Source of the DNA: Alteromonas sp. V450
GTDB lineage: Bacteria > Pseudomonadota > Gammaproteobacteria > Enterobacterales > Alteromonadaceae
Length of the DNA: 64,000 bases
Direction of reading: 5' to 3'
NCBI RefSeq assembly: GCF_001885075.1
Contig: NZ_MODU01000004.1
Span: forward strand, 3,410,001-3,474,000
Position numbers and translations under genes: made by a program. Numbering within the stretch: position 1 is the first letter of the stretch; each line of letters begins with the position of its first letter. This document shows positions 1-9,085 of the stretch, piece by piece. The notes beneath the pieces were generated by a model that did not search any database, was not told where the DNA came from, and saw only the letters and a list, made by a program, of their open reading frames with translations.

Positions 1-960
1 AGCAATAAAAACGATGCCAATAAGTTTGAACAAGTGTTGTCGTCTTTAGCTTATGAGTATGTATGGGTAAACGATGAAAAAGCTGCAAGGGACTTATACC
101 TAAAAACAACGCCAGACTGGATATTTTTTGGCAACGCATTTTCTTATTTGGATGATATCCATAAACACAGTAAAACAGCGCAGCTTGGTCACGGCGTAGG
201 GCCTAAACCCAGCTACTATCATAAGTCTTGTACGCCGATGACTGTTAGGTTTATTGAAGGGAAAGCGCGTTTAGCAAAAATTCAGGAGCTTTATCCGAAC
301 GATGTTTTCATACAAGTGGGCTTTTCAAAATTAGATCCACTATTTAACCAGACGGAAGCAGGGCTGGATTTTGCCAAGTTAGGTTTAGACAAAAATAAGC
401 CAACGCTGTTATTTGCTCCCACTTTCAACCCTAGTTCATTAGAACGATTTCCCGATGATTGGCCAGCCCAATTCAGCGATTTCAATGTGCTCATTAAGCC
501 TCACACTTTTACATATACTCGCGAGTCATACAAAAATCAGCGTAAAAAATTGCAGAAATGGGCGCAATTCGACAATGCATATGTTGCAACCGAAGTGGAT
601 ATATCGCTACTTCCATTTATGCGTGACGCAGATATTCTAATAAGTGAAGCATCTAGTACGTTATTTGAGTTTGCAGCACTCTCTAAGCCTGTCATTGTGT
701 GCAACTTCTTTAAATTGAAGTGGTCGTATCGTGGAATATTTAAGTATCGGTTTAAGAAGCGATTCGGCAAAGATAATGTCATTTATCAGAATATTGGCAT
801 ACATATAAACCGCTTTTCTGAATTAAGAGAAGCCGTGACTAAACAGCTGAATGATGATTCACTGTTCGCAAAAGAGCGCAAAGAATACACAGAAAACCAC
901 GTAGGCCCCACAGATGGCAACAGCTCTGTGCGCATCGTGGACTATATTGAAAACAATTAG
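1..960 (+). CDS. CDP-glycerol glycerophosphotransferase-like protein, 5' end outside window
   Basis: The frame is open from base 1 with no in-frame stop, so the gene begins upstream. A GTG at 34 is only the first start-like codon inside the window. The visible part resembles the C-terminal half of the CDP-glycerol:poly(glycerophosphate) glycerophosphotransferase family (GT-B fold): a HGVGPK segment, a LLFAPTFNPSS strand, an IKPH motif and a DILISEASSTLFEFAALSKP donor-site segment. Family members transfer glycerol-phosphate or similar units to surface polymers at the cytoplasmic face of the membrane. A second member with its own cytidylyltransferase lies at 8.1-9.5 kb, so the pathway is plausible here. 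The exact acceptor cannot be deduced. It converges on slmA. Confidence 0.75.
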   Translation, partial: SNKNDANKFEQVLSSLAYEYVWVNDEKAARDLYLKTTPDWIFFGNAFSYLDDIHKHSKTAQLGHGVGPKPSYYHKSCTPMTVRFIEGKARLAKIQELYPNDVFIQVGFSKLDPLFNQTEAGLDFAKLGLDKNKPTLLFAPTFNPSSLERFPDDWPAQFSDFNVLIKPHTFTYTRESYKNQRKKLQKWAQFDNAYVATEVDISLLPFMRDADILISEASSTLFEFAALSKPVIVCNFFKLKWSYRGIFKYRFKKRFGKDNVIYQNIGIHINRFSELREAVTKQLNDDSLFAKERKEYTENHVGPTDGNSSVRIVDYIENN

Positions 961-1030
961 CGCGTTGCAAAGCGCTACTCTAAAGGCAGTAGCGCAATTA
1001 ATTATATGTGAGCCAAGCGAGAGTGTGCCT

Positions 1031-1058
1031 AAGCAAATGTTTAAATAAACATTTGCTT
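1031..1058. repeat. Perfect inverted repeat at the 3' end of slmA
   Basis: A 12-bp perfect stem (1031-1042 with 1047-1058) around an AAAT loop. It includes the slmA stop codon and its last codons. There is no clear T-run on either strand, so it may be a transcript-end or stability hairpin between convergent genes rather than a classical intrinsic terminator. Confidence 0.5.
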
Positions 1059-1628
1059 GAACGCTGCCCATTGCTCGTTAAATTGCTCAGTAGGCTTACG
1101 CGTGAAGCCACTGCGGATAAAGCTATTTATTCGACCATCGGTATAGCTAATCAGCATATTTGCTATAACGGCTTCATCTGCCGACAGCGTTTTACCTTCT
1201 CGTAGCTTTCTCTCTCTTAATACTTGTTTAAGTTGCGTTTCTAAGCGCTCAAAAAGTTTGGCTATGCGTGCGCGTAAGCGGTCTTGCTCACCCATTAAAG
1301 CGTCACCATTTAATATACGAGTAATTCCCGGGTTCTTTTCAGCAAAGCCAAGAATGAGATGCAAAATGAGTTGGCAGCGCGTAAGTGAGTCTTTTTCTTC
1401 GTTCACAATTTTATTAATTCGAGTGAACAATGTCTCTTCAATAAATTCAATCAGTCCTTCGAACATACGCGCTTTACTAGGGAAGTGGCGGTATAGGGCT
1501 GCTTCTGATACCCCCACTTTTTCTGCTAGTTTAGCTGTTGTAATACGTTGGCCTGGGCTGGTTTCTAGCATTCCAGCGAGTGCTTGCAGAATTTGCGCTC
1601 TGCGATTGGTTTTTTTGACTGCAGGCAT
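1041..1628 (-). CDS. slmA: Nucleoid occlusion factor SlmA (TetR family)
   Basis: SlmA binds specific chromosomal sites and, when DNA-bound, blocks FtsZ polymerisation so that septa do not form over unsegregated DNA. The 195-residue protein has an N-terminal TetR helix-turn-helix (residues about 10-55, with [20 protein letters not shown]) and matches the E. coli family through the LRQVLRE-like C-terminal helices. I chose the ATG at 1628 ([14 protein letters not shown]) because the ten residues upstream of it do not resemble the family. It lies downstream of coaBC on the same strand with a 108-bp gap. In E. coli dut sits between them, but no dut gene is present here. Confidence 0.93.
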   Translation of the reverse strand: MPAVKKTNRRAQILQALAGMLETSPGQRITTAKLAEKVGVSEAALYRHFPSKARMFEGLIEFIEETLFTRINKIVNEEKDSLTRCQLILHLILGFAEKNPGITRILNGDALMGEQDRLRARIAKLFERLETQLKQVLRERKLREGKTLSADEAVIANMLISYTDGRINSFIRSGFTRKPTEQFNEQWAAFKQMFI

Positions 1629-1736
1629 GACGAAAATGTTTCCTCTGCGTCCGAACAAAAGCGTTCGGGTTCCATATTAAAGGCGACGGGCGCCAAAGGT
1701 GTTTTATTTATTATTTTATCGGCACATTATTTGTGC

Positions 1737-2963
1737 CTAGTTGCTTTTATTCATCGCTAAAAACTGTTCTGCGATAATAGTCAGCAATTGCTCCGCTAGC
1801 TCGTTTTTAGTGGTAGCCGGTAGTTTCTTATCACCAGTACGCCAGATAACGTGCAGCGCATTTTTGTCACTATTAAAACCTAAACCAGCTGCAGTAATAT
1901 TATTTGCAGCAATCATATCCAGGTTTTTCTTAGCTAATTTTGTGCGAGCGTACTCTTCAACGTTTTGACTTTCTGCAGCAAAACCTACACAGAAGGGTCT
2001 ATCTTTTCGGCTCGAAACAGTAGCTAGAATATCAGGGTTTTTGGTAAAAGTAAGTGTTAACTCATTGTCAGATTTTTTAATCTTATTATCAGCAATATTT
2101 GTCGCCCTGTAGTCTGCAACAGCAGCTGTACTTACAAAAATATCCGTATTGGGTACCTCTGCTTGGCATGCATTTAACATATCTTCAGCAGTAGTAACGT
2201 CAATACGCTTACAATCGGGTGGTGTGGGTAAGTTCACTGGACCTGCTACTAGTGTAACGGTGGCACCTAAGCGTGCAGCTGCTTGTGCAATAGCAAAGCC
2301 CATTTTTCCAGAGCTGTGATTAGAAATGTAGCGCACAGGGTCGAGAGGTTCACGTGTTGGACCTGCTGTCACTAAAACATGTTTACCCTTTAAGTGACTT
2401 GGACTGTGTTCAGAAGTTAGCTGAAAGGCATCGCTCAGTAGTTGTGCAATATCTGCCGGTTCAACCATTCTGCCAGACCCTACATCCCCGCAGGCCTGTT
2501 CGCCACTAGCTGGGCCCAAAAAATGCGCATTACGCGTTTTCAGCGTTGCAACGTTGTGTTGTGTTGCTGGCGCCTTCCACATTTGCTGGTTCATAGCAGG
2601 AGCGATAAACACGTTTGCAGTAGTTGCCAAGTACAAAGTGCTAAGTAAATCATCGGCCATACCATGTGCGAGCTTCGCTAAGCTATTTGCTGTAGCAGGG
2701 GCTATAAGTAAAATATCTGCCCATTTTGCAAGTTCAATATGGCCCATTGCAGCTTCGGCTGCCGGGTCTAGCAAATGTTGATGAACCGGATTCCCTGAAA
2801 CAGCTTGAAGTGACAACGGGCTGACAAACTCAGCAGCGGAACTGGTCAATACAACGCGAACGTTGGCGCCCAACGCAGTAAGTTTGCGAACCAAGTCAGG
2901 CGTCTTGTAAGCCGCTATACCACCTGTTATCCCAAGTAAAATATTTTTATTCGCTATCGACAT
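1737..2963 (-). CDS. coaBC: Bifunctional phosphopantothenoylcysteine decarboxylase / phosphopantothenate-cysteine ligase
   Basis: CoaBC carries out two steps of coenzyme A synthesis: CTP-dependent joining of 4'-phosphopantothenate to cysteine, and FMN-dependent decarboxylation to 4'-phosphopantetheine. The 408-residue length is normal. The CoaC half (about 1-190) has [10 protein letters not shown], the catalytic-His region [10 protein letters not shown] and the [10 protein letters not shown] substrate loop. The CoaB half (about 195-405) has [14 protein letters not shown], the [10 protein letters not shown] motif and the KIKK lysines. It is divergent from radC, with a shared promoter region at 2964-3145. 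CoaD, a later step, is encoded at 11.95 kb. Confidence 0.95.
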   Translation of the reverse strand: MSIANKNILLGITGGIAAYKTPDLVRKLTALGANVRVVLTSSAAEFVSPLSLQAVSGNPVHQHLLDPAAEAAMGHIELAKWADILLIAPATANSLAKLAHGMADDLLSTLYLATTANVFIAPAMNQQMWKAPATQHNVATLKTRNAHFLGPASGEQACGDVGSGRMVEPADIAQLLSDAFQLTSEHSPSHLKGKHVLVTAGPTREPLDPVRYISNHSSGKMGFAIAQAAARLGATVTLVAGPVNLPTPPDCKRIDVTTAEDMLNACQAEVPNTDIFVSTAAVADYRATNIADNKIKKSDNELTLTFTKNPDILATVSSRKDRPFCVGFAAESQNVEEYARTKLAKKNLDMIAANNITAAGLGFNSDKNALHVIWRTGDKKLPATTKNELAEQLLTIIAEQFLAMNKSN

Positions 2964-3145
2964 CGTAAATAAAACTCAAATTAATTATCTGTAGCCTAAC
3001 ATGAAGGTAAAAAATCGGATAGCTGAACAAAAGTTGGTGGTTAAGTTAACGTGTTCCTCACCAAATAAACCCGACTTAAATACAGTCGTATGTTCTGAGC
3101 GTTTCGCTTATAAAATTAGCAGTGCGGATGCTAGGAATATACATA

Positions 3146-3823
3146 ATGTCAATAAAGGTATGGCCAAGAGGTGAGCAGCCTAGGGAAAAGCTGTTACAAC
3201 GTGGCGCAGAATCGCTTAGCGATGCTGAACTGCTCGCCATTGTGCTTGGCAAAGGAATTAAAGGTAAATCTGCCGTATCGCTCGCTCATGAAATCTTGCT
3301 AGAGTTCGGTAGCCTTCGAGGCGTTGTTACCGCCTCATTGCAGTCACTGTCGAGCGTCAGCGGCGTCGGTTCATGCAAATACGCTCAGCTACAAGCAGCC
3401 TTTGAAATTTACAAGCGCAATTTAGAAATAAAACTAAGGCGGCAAGATGTGTTCAATAATGTCGCTGACACTAAACGTTTCCTACAGGCCAGATTAAGAG
3501 ACTGTGAGCGTGAGCAATTTGGTTTACTGATGCTGGATAGCCAACATCAATTAATTGCTTTTCGAACGCTTTTTAACGGCACCATCAACAGTGCTGCGGT
3601 CTACCCAAGAGAGCTGATCCGCCAGGTTATGATCGATAACGCCGCGGCGATCATTTTGGTCCATAATCATCCCTCAGGCGTAGCAGAACCCAGTCATGCA
3701 GACATTCAGCTTACCGGGCAGATCCAAACAGCTATGCAGTCGATCGACGTTCCTGTTTTGGATCATTTTGTCGTAGGAGACAAAGAAACCATTTCATTTG
3801 CCCAGCGAGGCTTGTTAACATGA
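3146..3823 (+). CDS. radC: RadC/YicR-family JAMM-domain protein
   Basis: A 225-residue RadC-family protein: an N-terminal helix-hairpin-helix-like region (about 1-95, with SVSGVGSCKYAQLQAA) followed by an MPN/JAMM metalloprotease-like domain with HNHPSG and a downstream Asp at about residues 170-185. The original link to radiation repair has been withdrawn for E. coli, so the molecular role is uncertain. I used the ATG at 3146 (MSIKVWPRGEQPREK), which has an AGGA upstream. A GTG at 3122 and an ATG at 3128 would add residues not seen in the family. In E. coli it sits beside rpmBG; here the surface-polysaccharide block separates them. Confidence 0.9.
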   Translation: MSIKVWPRGEQPREKLLQRGAESLSDAELLAIVLGKGIKGKSAVSLAHEILLEFGSLRGVVTASLQSLSSVSGVGSCKYAQLQAAFEIYKRNLEIKLRRQDVFNNVADTKRFLQARLRDCEREQFGLLMLDSQHQLIAFRTLFNGTINSAAVYPRELIRQVMIDNAAAIILVHNHPSGVAEPSHADIQLTGQIQTAMQSIDVPVLDHFVVGDKETISFAQRGLLT

Positions 3824-3917
3824 AAAAAGTGCGTTGTTTATCGATTATATTCTAGTCAAATAGTCGAAAATGATTTAGCATTAGATATTAGTGGGTAATT
3901 TTTTTTAAAGGACTGAT

Positions 3918-4310
3918 ATGAAAAAGTCGATTATAGCATTATGTGCACTAGCGCTCACAGCTGGCGTAAACGCACAATCTAATGATGAAAAAACAGGCGG
4001 AATGCTTGTTGGTGGTGAAGGTTTCACAAACCTAGAGCTTATGGGTACCGGCGCAGCTGCTGCCTTAATCGGCGTTGCTATCGTCAATAATAACCGTTCA
4101 TCTTCAGGTGGTACTGGTCCTGTTGATCCGGTGGATCCAGTAGATCCAGTAGATCCAGTTGAACCTACATGTGAAGGCGATGACGAATTAGTTGATGACG
4201 TATGTGTTGGTACAACAAACACAGTTACCGTTACTACATCTGGCACAGGCACAGCAACAACAACCATTACTGTACCTGTTACGTTTACTTACGCACCGAC
4301 TGTTCAGTAA
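3918..4310 (+). CDS. Small secreted YjbE/GfcA-like protein with VDP repeats
   Basis: The 130-residue product has a signal peptide (about 1-20, ending in GVNAQS), a small Gly/Ala-rich hydrophobic segment (about 40-56), a SSSGG linker, five VDP/VEP tripeptide units, a CEGDDELVDDVC stretch with two cysteines, and a Thr-rich tail. Sequence similarity to E. coli YjbE/GfcA is weak. The call rests on size, the signal peptide, the Gly/Thr-rich tail and its place directly before yjbFGH homologues. The ATG has a good AAAGGA site 5 nt upstream. A strong terminator separates it from the next gene, so it could be made in excess of the downstream proteins. Its exact role in polymer export is not established. 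Confidence 0.65.
   Translation: MKKSIIALCALALTAGVNAQSNDEKTGGMLVGGEGFTNLELMGTGAAAALIGVAIVNNNRSSSGGTGPVDPVDPVDPVDPVEPTCEGDDELVDDVCVGTTNTVTVTTSGTGTATTTITVPVTFTYAPTVQ
4122..4166 (+). repeat. Five tandem 9-bp units encoding V-D/E-P
   Basis: Five contiguous 9-bp units (consensus GTAGATCCA) encode five Val-Asp/Glu-Pro units. The middle ones are nearly identical. Because the unit is nine bases, copy-number change by slippage would keep the reading frame and only alter the length of the linker. Confidence 0.9.
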
Positions 4311-4325
4311 ACATTAACGAATACG

Positions 4326-4358
4326 AAAAAGCCGCTTTTAATAGCGGCTTTTTTATTT
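4326..4358 (+). terminator. Intrinsic terminator after the YjbE-like gene
   Basis: An 11-bp perfect stem (4326-4336 with 4343-4353), a 6-nt loop and a T-rich tail, 15 bases after the stop codon. It stands inside the putative yjbEFGH cluster and could act as a partial terminator. Confidence 0.85.
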
Positions 4359-4401
4359 TTTAGTAGTCATTATTTGTTTAAGTTTTTGTCGGCGAATTTT
4401 A

Positions 4402-5088
4402 ATGAAATCACATTTTTTACTAGCCTTAATAGGTATAGTAACGCTTTTCATCTCTAGTTGTTCCACTACAACAGTTTCCTACTATAACTCACTTAAATTT
4501 GTATTTTCAGATAACTCTGTACGCTATACGATTGAACAGATCCAAAATAGCCAAGCAGATCTTATGCAAATAAGAGCGGGCGACCGTGACGCAGCGTCAT
4601 TGGCACTTGCTTATATTGATGGCGACAAATATCGATGGGTATCGGGTGACAAAGTCATCTTTACCATGCATCACGGGGTGATAATTAGAACTGAAGGTCT
4701 TAATAACGACCTGCATTATACCGGAAACTTGCAGTTCAACCCGTTATCATCAGACAAGCAGCTAAGATTTGATTGGAAACGCCAAATTGATTTACACGGC
4801 GTTGGGTACGGAATACCCGTCAACTCTTCTTGGAGGATTGTTGGTGAGGAAACCTTGTCATATTCAGATATGTCACTACCCGTTATTAAAATTGTTGAAA
4901 ATATAACGTTTTCAGATCTTACTCCGTTTATTGATACCGGCCTGGAATGGCAAAATACTTATCTACTCCATAGGAATACAAAGCAGCTGCTTGCGTCTAC
5001 GCAAAAATTTAATCCTAAAGGGGACACGTACGAAATGCTTTATTTAAGTCGTATTGTGCGTCAGTTGAATAAGGAAGGTGCGCTGTAA
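4402..5088 (+). CDS. YjbF/GfcB-family outer-membrane lipoprotein
   Basis: A 228-residue predicted lipoprotein: hydrophobic signal (about 1-17) and a lipobox ending at the Cys of LFISSCSTT. The body has the YjbF/GfcB character, beginning with YNSLKFVFSDNSV, then a central beta-rich region with DGDKYRWVSGDKVIFTMHHGVI. In E. coli, gfcBCD and yjbFGH belong to group 4 capsule or exopolysaccharide clusters. The gene is followed by yjbG with no gap and by yjbH, so they form one operon. The ATG at 4402 is the start that yields a proper signal peptide. Biochemical function is not known in detail for this family. Confidence 0.8.
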   Translation: MKSHFLLALIGIVTLFISSCSTTTVSYYNSLKFVFSDNSVRYTIEQIQNSQADLMQIRAGDRDAASLALAYIDGDKYRWVSGDKVIFTMHHGVIIRTEGLNNDLHYTGNLQFNPLSSDKQLRFDWKRQIDLHGVGYGIPVNSSWRIVGEETLSYSDMSLPVIKIVENITFSDLTPFIDTGLEWQNTYLLHRNTKQLLASTQKFNPKGDTYEMLYLSRIVRQLNKEGAL

Positions 5089-5089
5089 T

Positions 5090-5839
5090 ATGAAGTACTT
5101 ATTCTCTATTTTTCTTGTGGTTTTGTGCCTTTTTTCTTACAACGTGAGTGCGCAGGACGAAAAGGTAACCATTCTGCTAAACAAGCAAACATATCAGTTT
5201 GGCCAGCCGGTGCGGCTGTCTGACGTATTATCGATTGTTGCAGACAGCGGCGAATGGTATTGGCCCAGTTCGGCAGTTTATAATTTACAAGACACTACAG
5301 CGCAACAGAAAAAAGAAGGTGTTGTATCAGAGATAAAAGCGTTACTTGCTCACTATGATAGCGACTCAGACACTTATCGAGCACTTCAAAATTTGCTTAA
5401 GCAAGTCTCATCTTGGACAGTTTCAACCAGGGTAAGTATGCCAATTTCTTACAATCGGGCACGCTTGTTTTTTGAACACAATCCTATGTTTCAACCTGGA
5501 AAGTATTGGGTAAGGCTAAACAGCAGACCAAACGTGGTCCATTTTTCAGGTGCTGTGGTTAAACCGGGGGCTTACCAACATAGCAGCGATACATCGATGT
5601 ACTCTGTTGTTCACGGTGTAGAGAAAATGAGCGATGCTGATAGAAGTTATGTCTTCATAATCGACCCTATGGGAAATATAGAAAAAAAAGGTGCGGCATA
5701 TTGGAATGTGGATTTTTCACAGATCATGCCTGGTAGTCAGGTTTTTGTTCCGCTATTACCTGAATTATTTAGCAGCAAACTCGACGTTCTCAATGAGCAT
5801 GTTGCCGAATTAGCAGTACACAGGGTTCTTCCTCAATGA
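5090..5839 (+). CDS. YjbG/GfcC-family periplasmic capsule protein
   Basis: A 249-residue secreted protein with a signal peptide (about 1-22, ending in NVSAQ) and GfcC-like body: an N-terminal YQFGQPVRLSDVL segment and a soluble-ligand-binding beta-grasp-like part containing VVHFSGAVVKPGAYQH. E. coli GfcC is a periplasmic capsule-assembly protein. I chose the ATG at 5090, one base after the yjbF stop codon, with AAGGA just upstream. A GTG at 5078 would place four polar residues before the signal peptide. Its stop overlaps the ATG of the next gene (ATGA), suggesting coupled translation. Confidence 0.8.
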   Translation: MKYLFSIFLVVLCLFSYNVSAQDEKVTILLNKQTYQFGQPVRLSDVLSIVADSGEWYWPSSAVYNLQDTTAQQKKEGVVSEIKALLAHYDSDSDTYRALQNLLKQVSSWTVSTRVSMPISYNRARLFFEHNPMFQPGKYWVRLNSRPNVVHFSGAVVKPGAYQHSSDTSMYSVVHGVEKMSDADRSYVFIIDPMGNIEKKGAAYWNVDFSQIMPGSQVFVPLLPELFSSKLDVLNEHVAELAVHRVLPQ

Positions 5840-7938
5840 GTGCACTATTTTTGACGAAAAAAACATCGCTTGCGTTGGTAATTGGTAGCGTTTTATCTTC
5901 CCATGCCTTTGCAGATACGACGTTGCGAGTAAAACCTTCGCAAATGGTTCAAGGTGGAAACGGATTAATCCAGACACCAACAGCGCGTATGCGTGAAGAA
6001 GGTGACATCGCGATTAACTATTCAGACAACGGAGAGTATCGCTTTTGGACCGTTAATCTACAGCTTTATGATTGGATGGAAGCGACCGCGCGTTATACCG
6101 ATGTTAGAACGAGACTGTATAGCCAGGTAGAGTCTTTTAGCGGTGATCAAACACTTAAAGATAAAGGGCTCGACGTAAAATTTAGGTTGTGGAAAGAAAG
6201 TTACTATTTACCTGATATTAGCGTCGGCTTTCGAGATTTTGGTGGTACAGGCTTTTTCGAGAGTGAATACGTTAATGCCAGTAAATCAGTCGGGCCATTT
6301 GACTTTCATTTAGGTTTAGGCTGGGGCTATTTAGGCACACACGATGATATAAGCAACCCATTTTGCGAATTGAAAGAGAGCTTCTGTGAACGCCCAGGTG
6401 GCTTTTCTGGTCGAGGTGGTAAAGTTGACTATGACCAGTTCTTTAAAGGGACAGCAGCCTTCTTTGGCGGTATTGAATATCAAACCCCATGGGAGCCACT
6501 AACGCTGAAGCTTGAGTTAGAGGGTAACGATTATTCTCGAGACCGTGCCGGTAGGCTTGAGCAAGATTCTAGGTGGAATTTTGGCGCGGTTTATCGATAT
6601 AACAATTTTAACTTTAGCCTCAACTATCAGCGCGGCAACACCATTGGCTTTGGCGTAACATATCGATTCAACATGCACACTGTTTCTCAAGTCAAAATAA
6701 GTGAGAAACCAAAAAGTTTAATGGGCAGAAATGCACCTGAAAACGTCGAAGATGTAAATAAATCACGACTATATAACGCATTTTATAAAAACAGCGGATT
6801 TACTCTGTTTGACGCCGAAATAAATGAGAAAGAAGCGGTTTTCTACGGCTCTCAGGTAGCGTATCGAGATGAAGATGAAGCAATTCAGAGGGTAGGCAGG
6901 CTAGCCGCTTCTGAGCTTCCTGACAGCGTAGAGACATACCACGTTGTTGAGACAGCCGGTGGCTTACCTATGGTCGATACTCAGATAGATGCTAAAGCAT
7001 TTATTGCGGCCGCTAGATATGAATCTATCGATGCTGATATAAAAGACACATACGTAAGAACATCGCCGTCAGACGAGATTAAGGACGCTTATGATCCTGC
7101 TAATAGCTCAGGTCTATTTTACAGCGCTGATTTTTTCTGGACACAGTCATTCGGAAACCCTGAAGAGTTCTATCTTTATCAAACGGGGTTCGTGTTAAAC
7201 AGCGGGTGGTCGTTTAACGAAAATTTTGCGTTGATAGGCAGTGCTCGGGTAACGCTGTTGGATAACTTTGATAAGTTTAATTACTTAGTTGACGGTGAAG
7301 ACGTTACGCTTCCTCGGGTAAGAACTCGCGTGCGTGAATATGTTTCAGACAACGATATCTGGTTAGATACCGGTTTCTTACATTTCAAAGACGACGTATC
7401 AGACAATATTTTTGGGCAGGTATATGCTGGTTATTTAGAAACTATGTTTGCCGGTATCGGTGGTGAACTACTCTATCGTCCTGTGGACAGTAACATTGCT
7501 TACGGAATCGATTTAAATTACGTAAAACAACGTGACCCATACAGCCAACTTGCGTTAGAAGATTACAACACGTTAACTGGGCATGCCAGCGTATATTGGC
7601 AACCAGAATTCTTAGATGACACCTTGCTTACAGTTAGCGCTGGGCAATTTTTGGCAAAGGACAAAGGCGTAAACATAGATTTTGCTAAACGCTTTGACAG
7701 CGGTATTGTGGTGGGTGCCTATGCGGCATTTACCGACGTGTCATCTGCGGAGTATGGTGAAGGAAGCTTTACTAAAGGGTTTTACATTTCCATACCAACA
7801 GACCTGTTTATTGCTGAGCCGACTAAAGGGCGCGGAGTTTTCCCTTGGGTGCCTATCTCTAGGGACGGCGGACAAATGTTGCGTAGGCCAGCTCGTTTAA
7901 TTGATGAAACGGAAGTTCGGGCGCCATTCTTCGACTAA
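5836..7938 (+). CDS. YjbH/GfcD-family outer-membrane protein
   Basis: A 700-residue protein with a signal peptide (about 1-27, LSSHAFADT) and a long beta-rich sequence typical of the YjbH/GfcD family, which is predicted to form outer-membrane barrels for export or anchoring of an exopolysaccharide. The N-terminal part contains GGNGLIQTPTARM, a hallmark of the family, and the C-terminal part has VGAYAAFTD and KGFYISIP strands. It is the last gene of the yjbFGH-like operon, overlaps yjbG by four bases and ends 30 bases before a strong hairpin. The substrate polymer is unknown. Confidence 0.85.
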   Translation: MSALFLTKKTSLALVIGSVLSSHAFADTTLRVKPSQMVQGGNGLIQTPTARMREEGDIAINYSDNGEYRFWTVNLQLYDWMEATARYTDVRTRLYSQVESFSGDQTLKDKGLDVKFRLWKESYYLPDISVGFRDFGGTGFFESEYVNASKSVGPFDFHLGLGWGYLGTHDDISNPFCELKESFCERPGGFSGRGGKVDYDQFFKGTAAFFGGIEYQTPWEPLTLKLELEGNDYSRDRAGRLEQDSRWNFGAVYRYNNFNFSLNYQRGNTIGFGVTYRFNMHTVSQVKISEKPKSLMGRNAPENVEDVNKSRLYNAFYKNSGFTLFDAEINEKEAVFYGSQVAYRDEDEAIQRVGRLAASELPDSVETYHVVETAGGLPMVDTQIDAKAFIAAARYESIDADIKDTYVRTSPSDEIKDAYDPANSSGLFYSADFFWTQSFGNPEEFYLYQTGFVLNSGWSFNENFALIGSARVTLLDNFDKFNYLVDGEDVTLPRVRTRVREYVSDNDIWLDTGFLHFKDDVSDNIFGQVYAGYLETMFAGIGGELLYRPVDSNIAYGIDLNYVKQRDPYSQLALEDYNTLTGHASVYWQPEFLDDTLLTVSAGQFLAKDKGVNIDFAKRFDSGIVVGAYAAFTDVSSAEYGEGSFTKGFYISIPTDLFIAEPTKGRGVFPWVPISRDGGQMLRRPARLIDETEVRAPFFD

Positions 7939-7967
7939 TAAGCCGAGAGTTTTTGCCTGTAAGACGT

Positions 7968-7997
7968 AAAAAAGGGAGCATGCTGCTCCCTTTTTAA
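7968..7997. terminator. Bidirectional terminator between yjbH and the glycerophosphotransferase gene
   Basis: A 12-bp stem (7969-7980 with 7984-7995, AAAAAGGGAGCA) with a 3-nt loop, an A-run on the left and a T-run on the right. It lies between two convergent genes and can serve both. Confidence 0.85.
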
Positions 7998-8059
7998 CAT
8001 TTAGCTATGACTAACGCATGTTAGCGTTAGTGGTATGTTTTTGCAGTAAAGCTAGCGCA

Positions 8060-9085
8060 CTAAATGCTCCAGTAGCCCAACTGCTTACGCAGCTTCAAAT
8101 TTCTAAACCAGTTAATGGGTTTCGTATTTACCTGCTGACGTGGGAAATGTGCAATTTCTTCTAGTGTCGCCTGCAACACGCGCCTTGCGGATTTGCCGTC
8201 GTTATAAGGGTGCATTTCATTGCAGTAGGCGTTTATTTTGTCTTTTAAGTCAGCTTCCATCATTAGCGCCTGATTTACGCCAGCCTCTAACGCATTAACG
8301 TTATCTATATTTATCAACACATCTTCAGGCTGCGCATTTTTATACGTTACAACAGGCTTACGCATGAGCAGAAACTCAGTTATCGCCGATGATGTGTCCG
8401 AGATCATGACATCACCTTCTTGCAACAGTGGAGAAATACACGATCCCTCTACCACGGTTAACTTAGGGTGCTGCGCTTGCCGATACCGCATGACCGTTTC
8501 TTTGTCCATTTTGGGGTGAAACTTTATTTTCCATTGCCAATCGTGTTTCTGGCTAAGGGCGACGATACTGTCAAACAGTATAGGTGCAGACGTTAAGCTA
8601 GGTGAGAATGTGGGGGCATAAACAATAACCGGTGTATCACTTTTACTTGTTCCAGTATCAGGTTGACTGAACACATAGTCCAACTTGGGCCAGCCCGTTT
8701 CCCTTACGGTAAAGTGTGGATGCTGAACGCTGAGTTCTTTAAACTTTCTCGTAAAAAAAGGGCCTTGTGTGCAGTAAAGGTCGAAACAGCCGCGGATCCT
8801 AAAGTGTCCCTTCTTTTTCCACTCAAATCCGTGAAAAAGCTGTACTTTGAGTCCTGGCAAGAATGATGGAACAAGGTTGCCCGGTAGAAAGGTGGCATCT
8901 GGATTATATTTTATGGCGTCGCGAATAGAAGGTAATACCTCTTCACCCTCGCAAAACAGCGTCCTATTGACCTCGTTTCCCTGCACGAACCACTTTACTT
9001 CATGTCCATCCTCAAGCATAACTTTGGATAAAGGACGAAGAATTTCGAAAGAATAGTTTTGAGATAAATAAAGCAGAAATCTCAT
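8060..9085 (-). CDS. CDP-glycerol glycerophosphotransferase family protein
   Basis: A 341-residue GT-B-fold protein of the TagB/TagF-like glycerophosphotransferase family. Visible features are an N-terminal Rossmann start (MRFLLYLSQNYSFEILRP), LFHGFEWKKKG, a VYAPTFSPSL strand, a KFHPKMD motif and the donor-binding segment GDVMISDTSSAITEFLLMRKPVVTY. It should move glycerol phosphate from CDP-glycerol to an acceptor on a surface glycan. Its start codon overlaps the stop of the cytidylyltransferase gene (ATGA), so enzyme and donor-making enzyme are co-translated. The acceptor could be LPS, a capsule or a glycolipid; the sequence does not tell which. Confidence 0.85.
   Translation of the reverse strand: MRFLLYLSQNYSFEILRPLSKVMLEDGHEVKWFVQGNEVNRTLFCEGEEVLPSIRDAIKYNPDATFLPGNLVPSFLPGLKVQLFHGFEWKKKGHFRIRGCFDLYCTQGPFFTRKFKELSVQHPHFTVRETGWPKLDYVFSQPDTGTSKSDTPVIVYAPTFSPSLTSAPILFDSIVALSQKHDWQWKIKFHPKMDKETVMRYRQAQHPKLTVVEGSCISPLLQEGDVMISDTSSAITEFLLMRKPVVTYKNAQPEDVLINIDNVNALEAGVNQALMMEADLKDKINAYCNEMHPYNDGKSARRVLQATLEEIAHFPRQQVNTKPINWFRNLKLRKQLGYWSI

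Noticed and set aside
3905..4267. Minus-strand 120-residue frame opposite the VDP-repeat gene
   Set aside because: Its Ser-Thr-Gly and Val-Pro repeats are the antisense of the VDP and Thr repeats. There is no ribosome site, and the plus frame has a signal peptide and good start.
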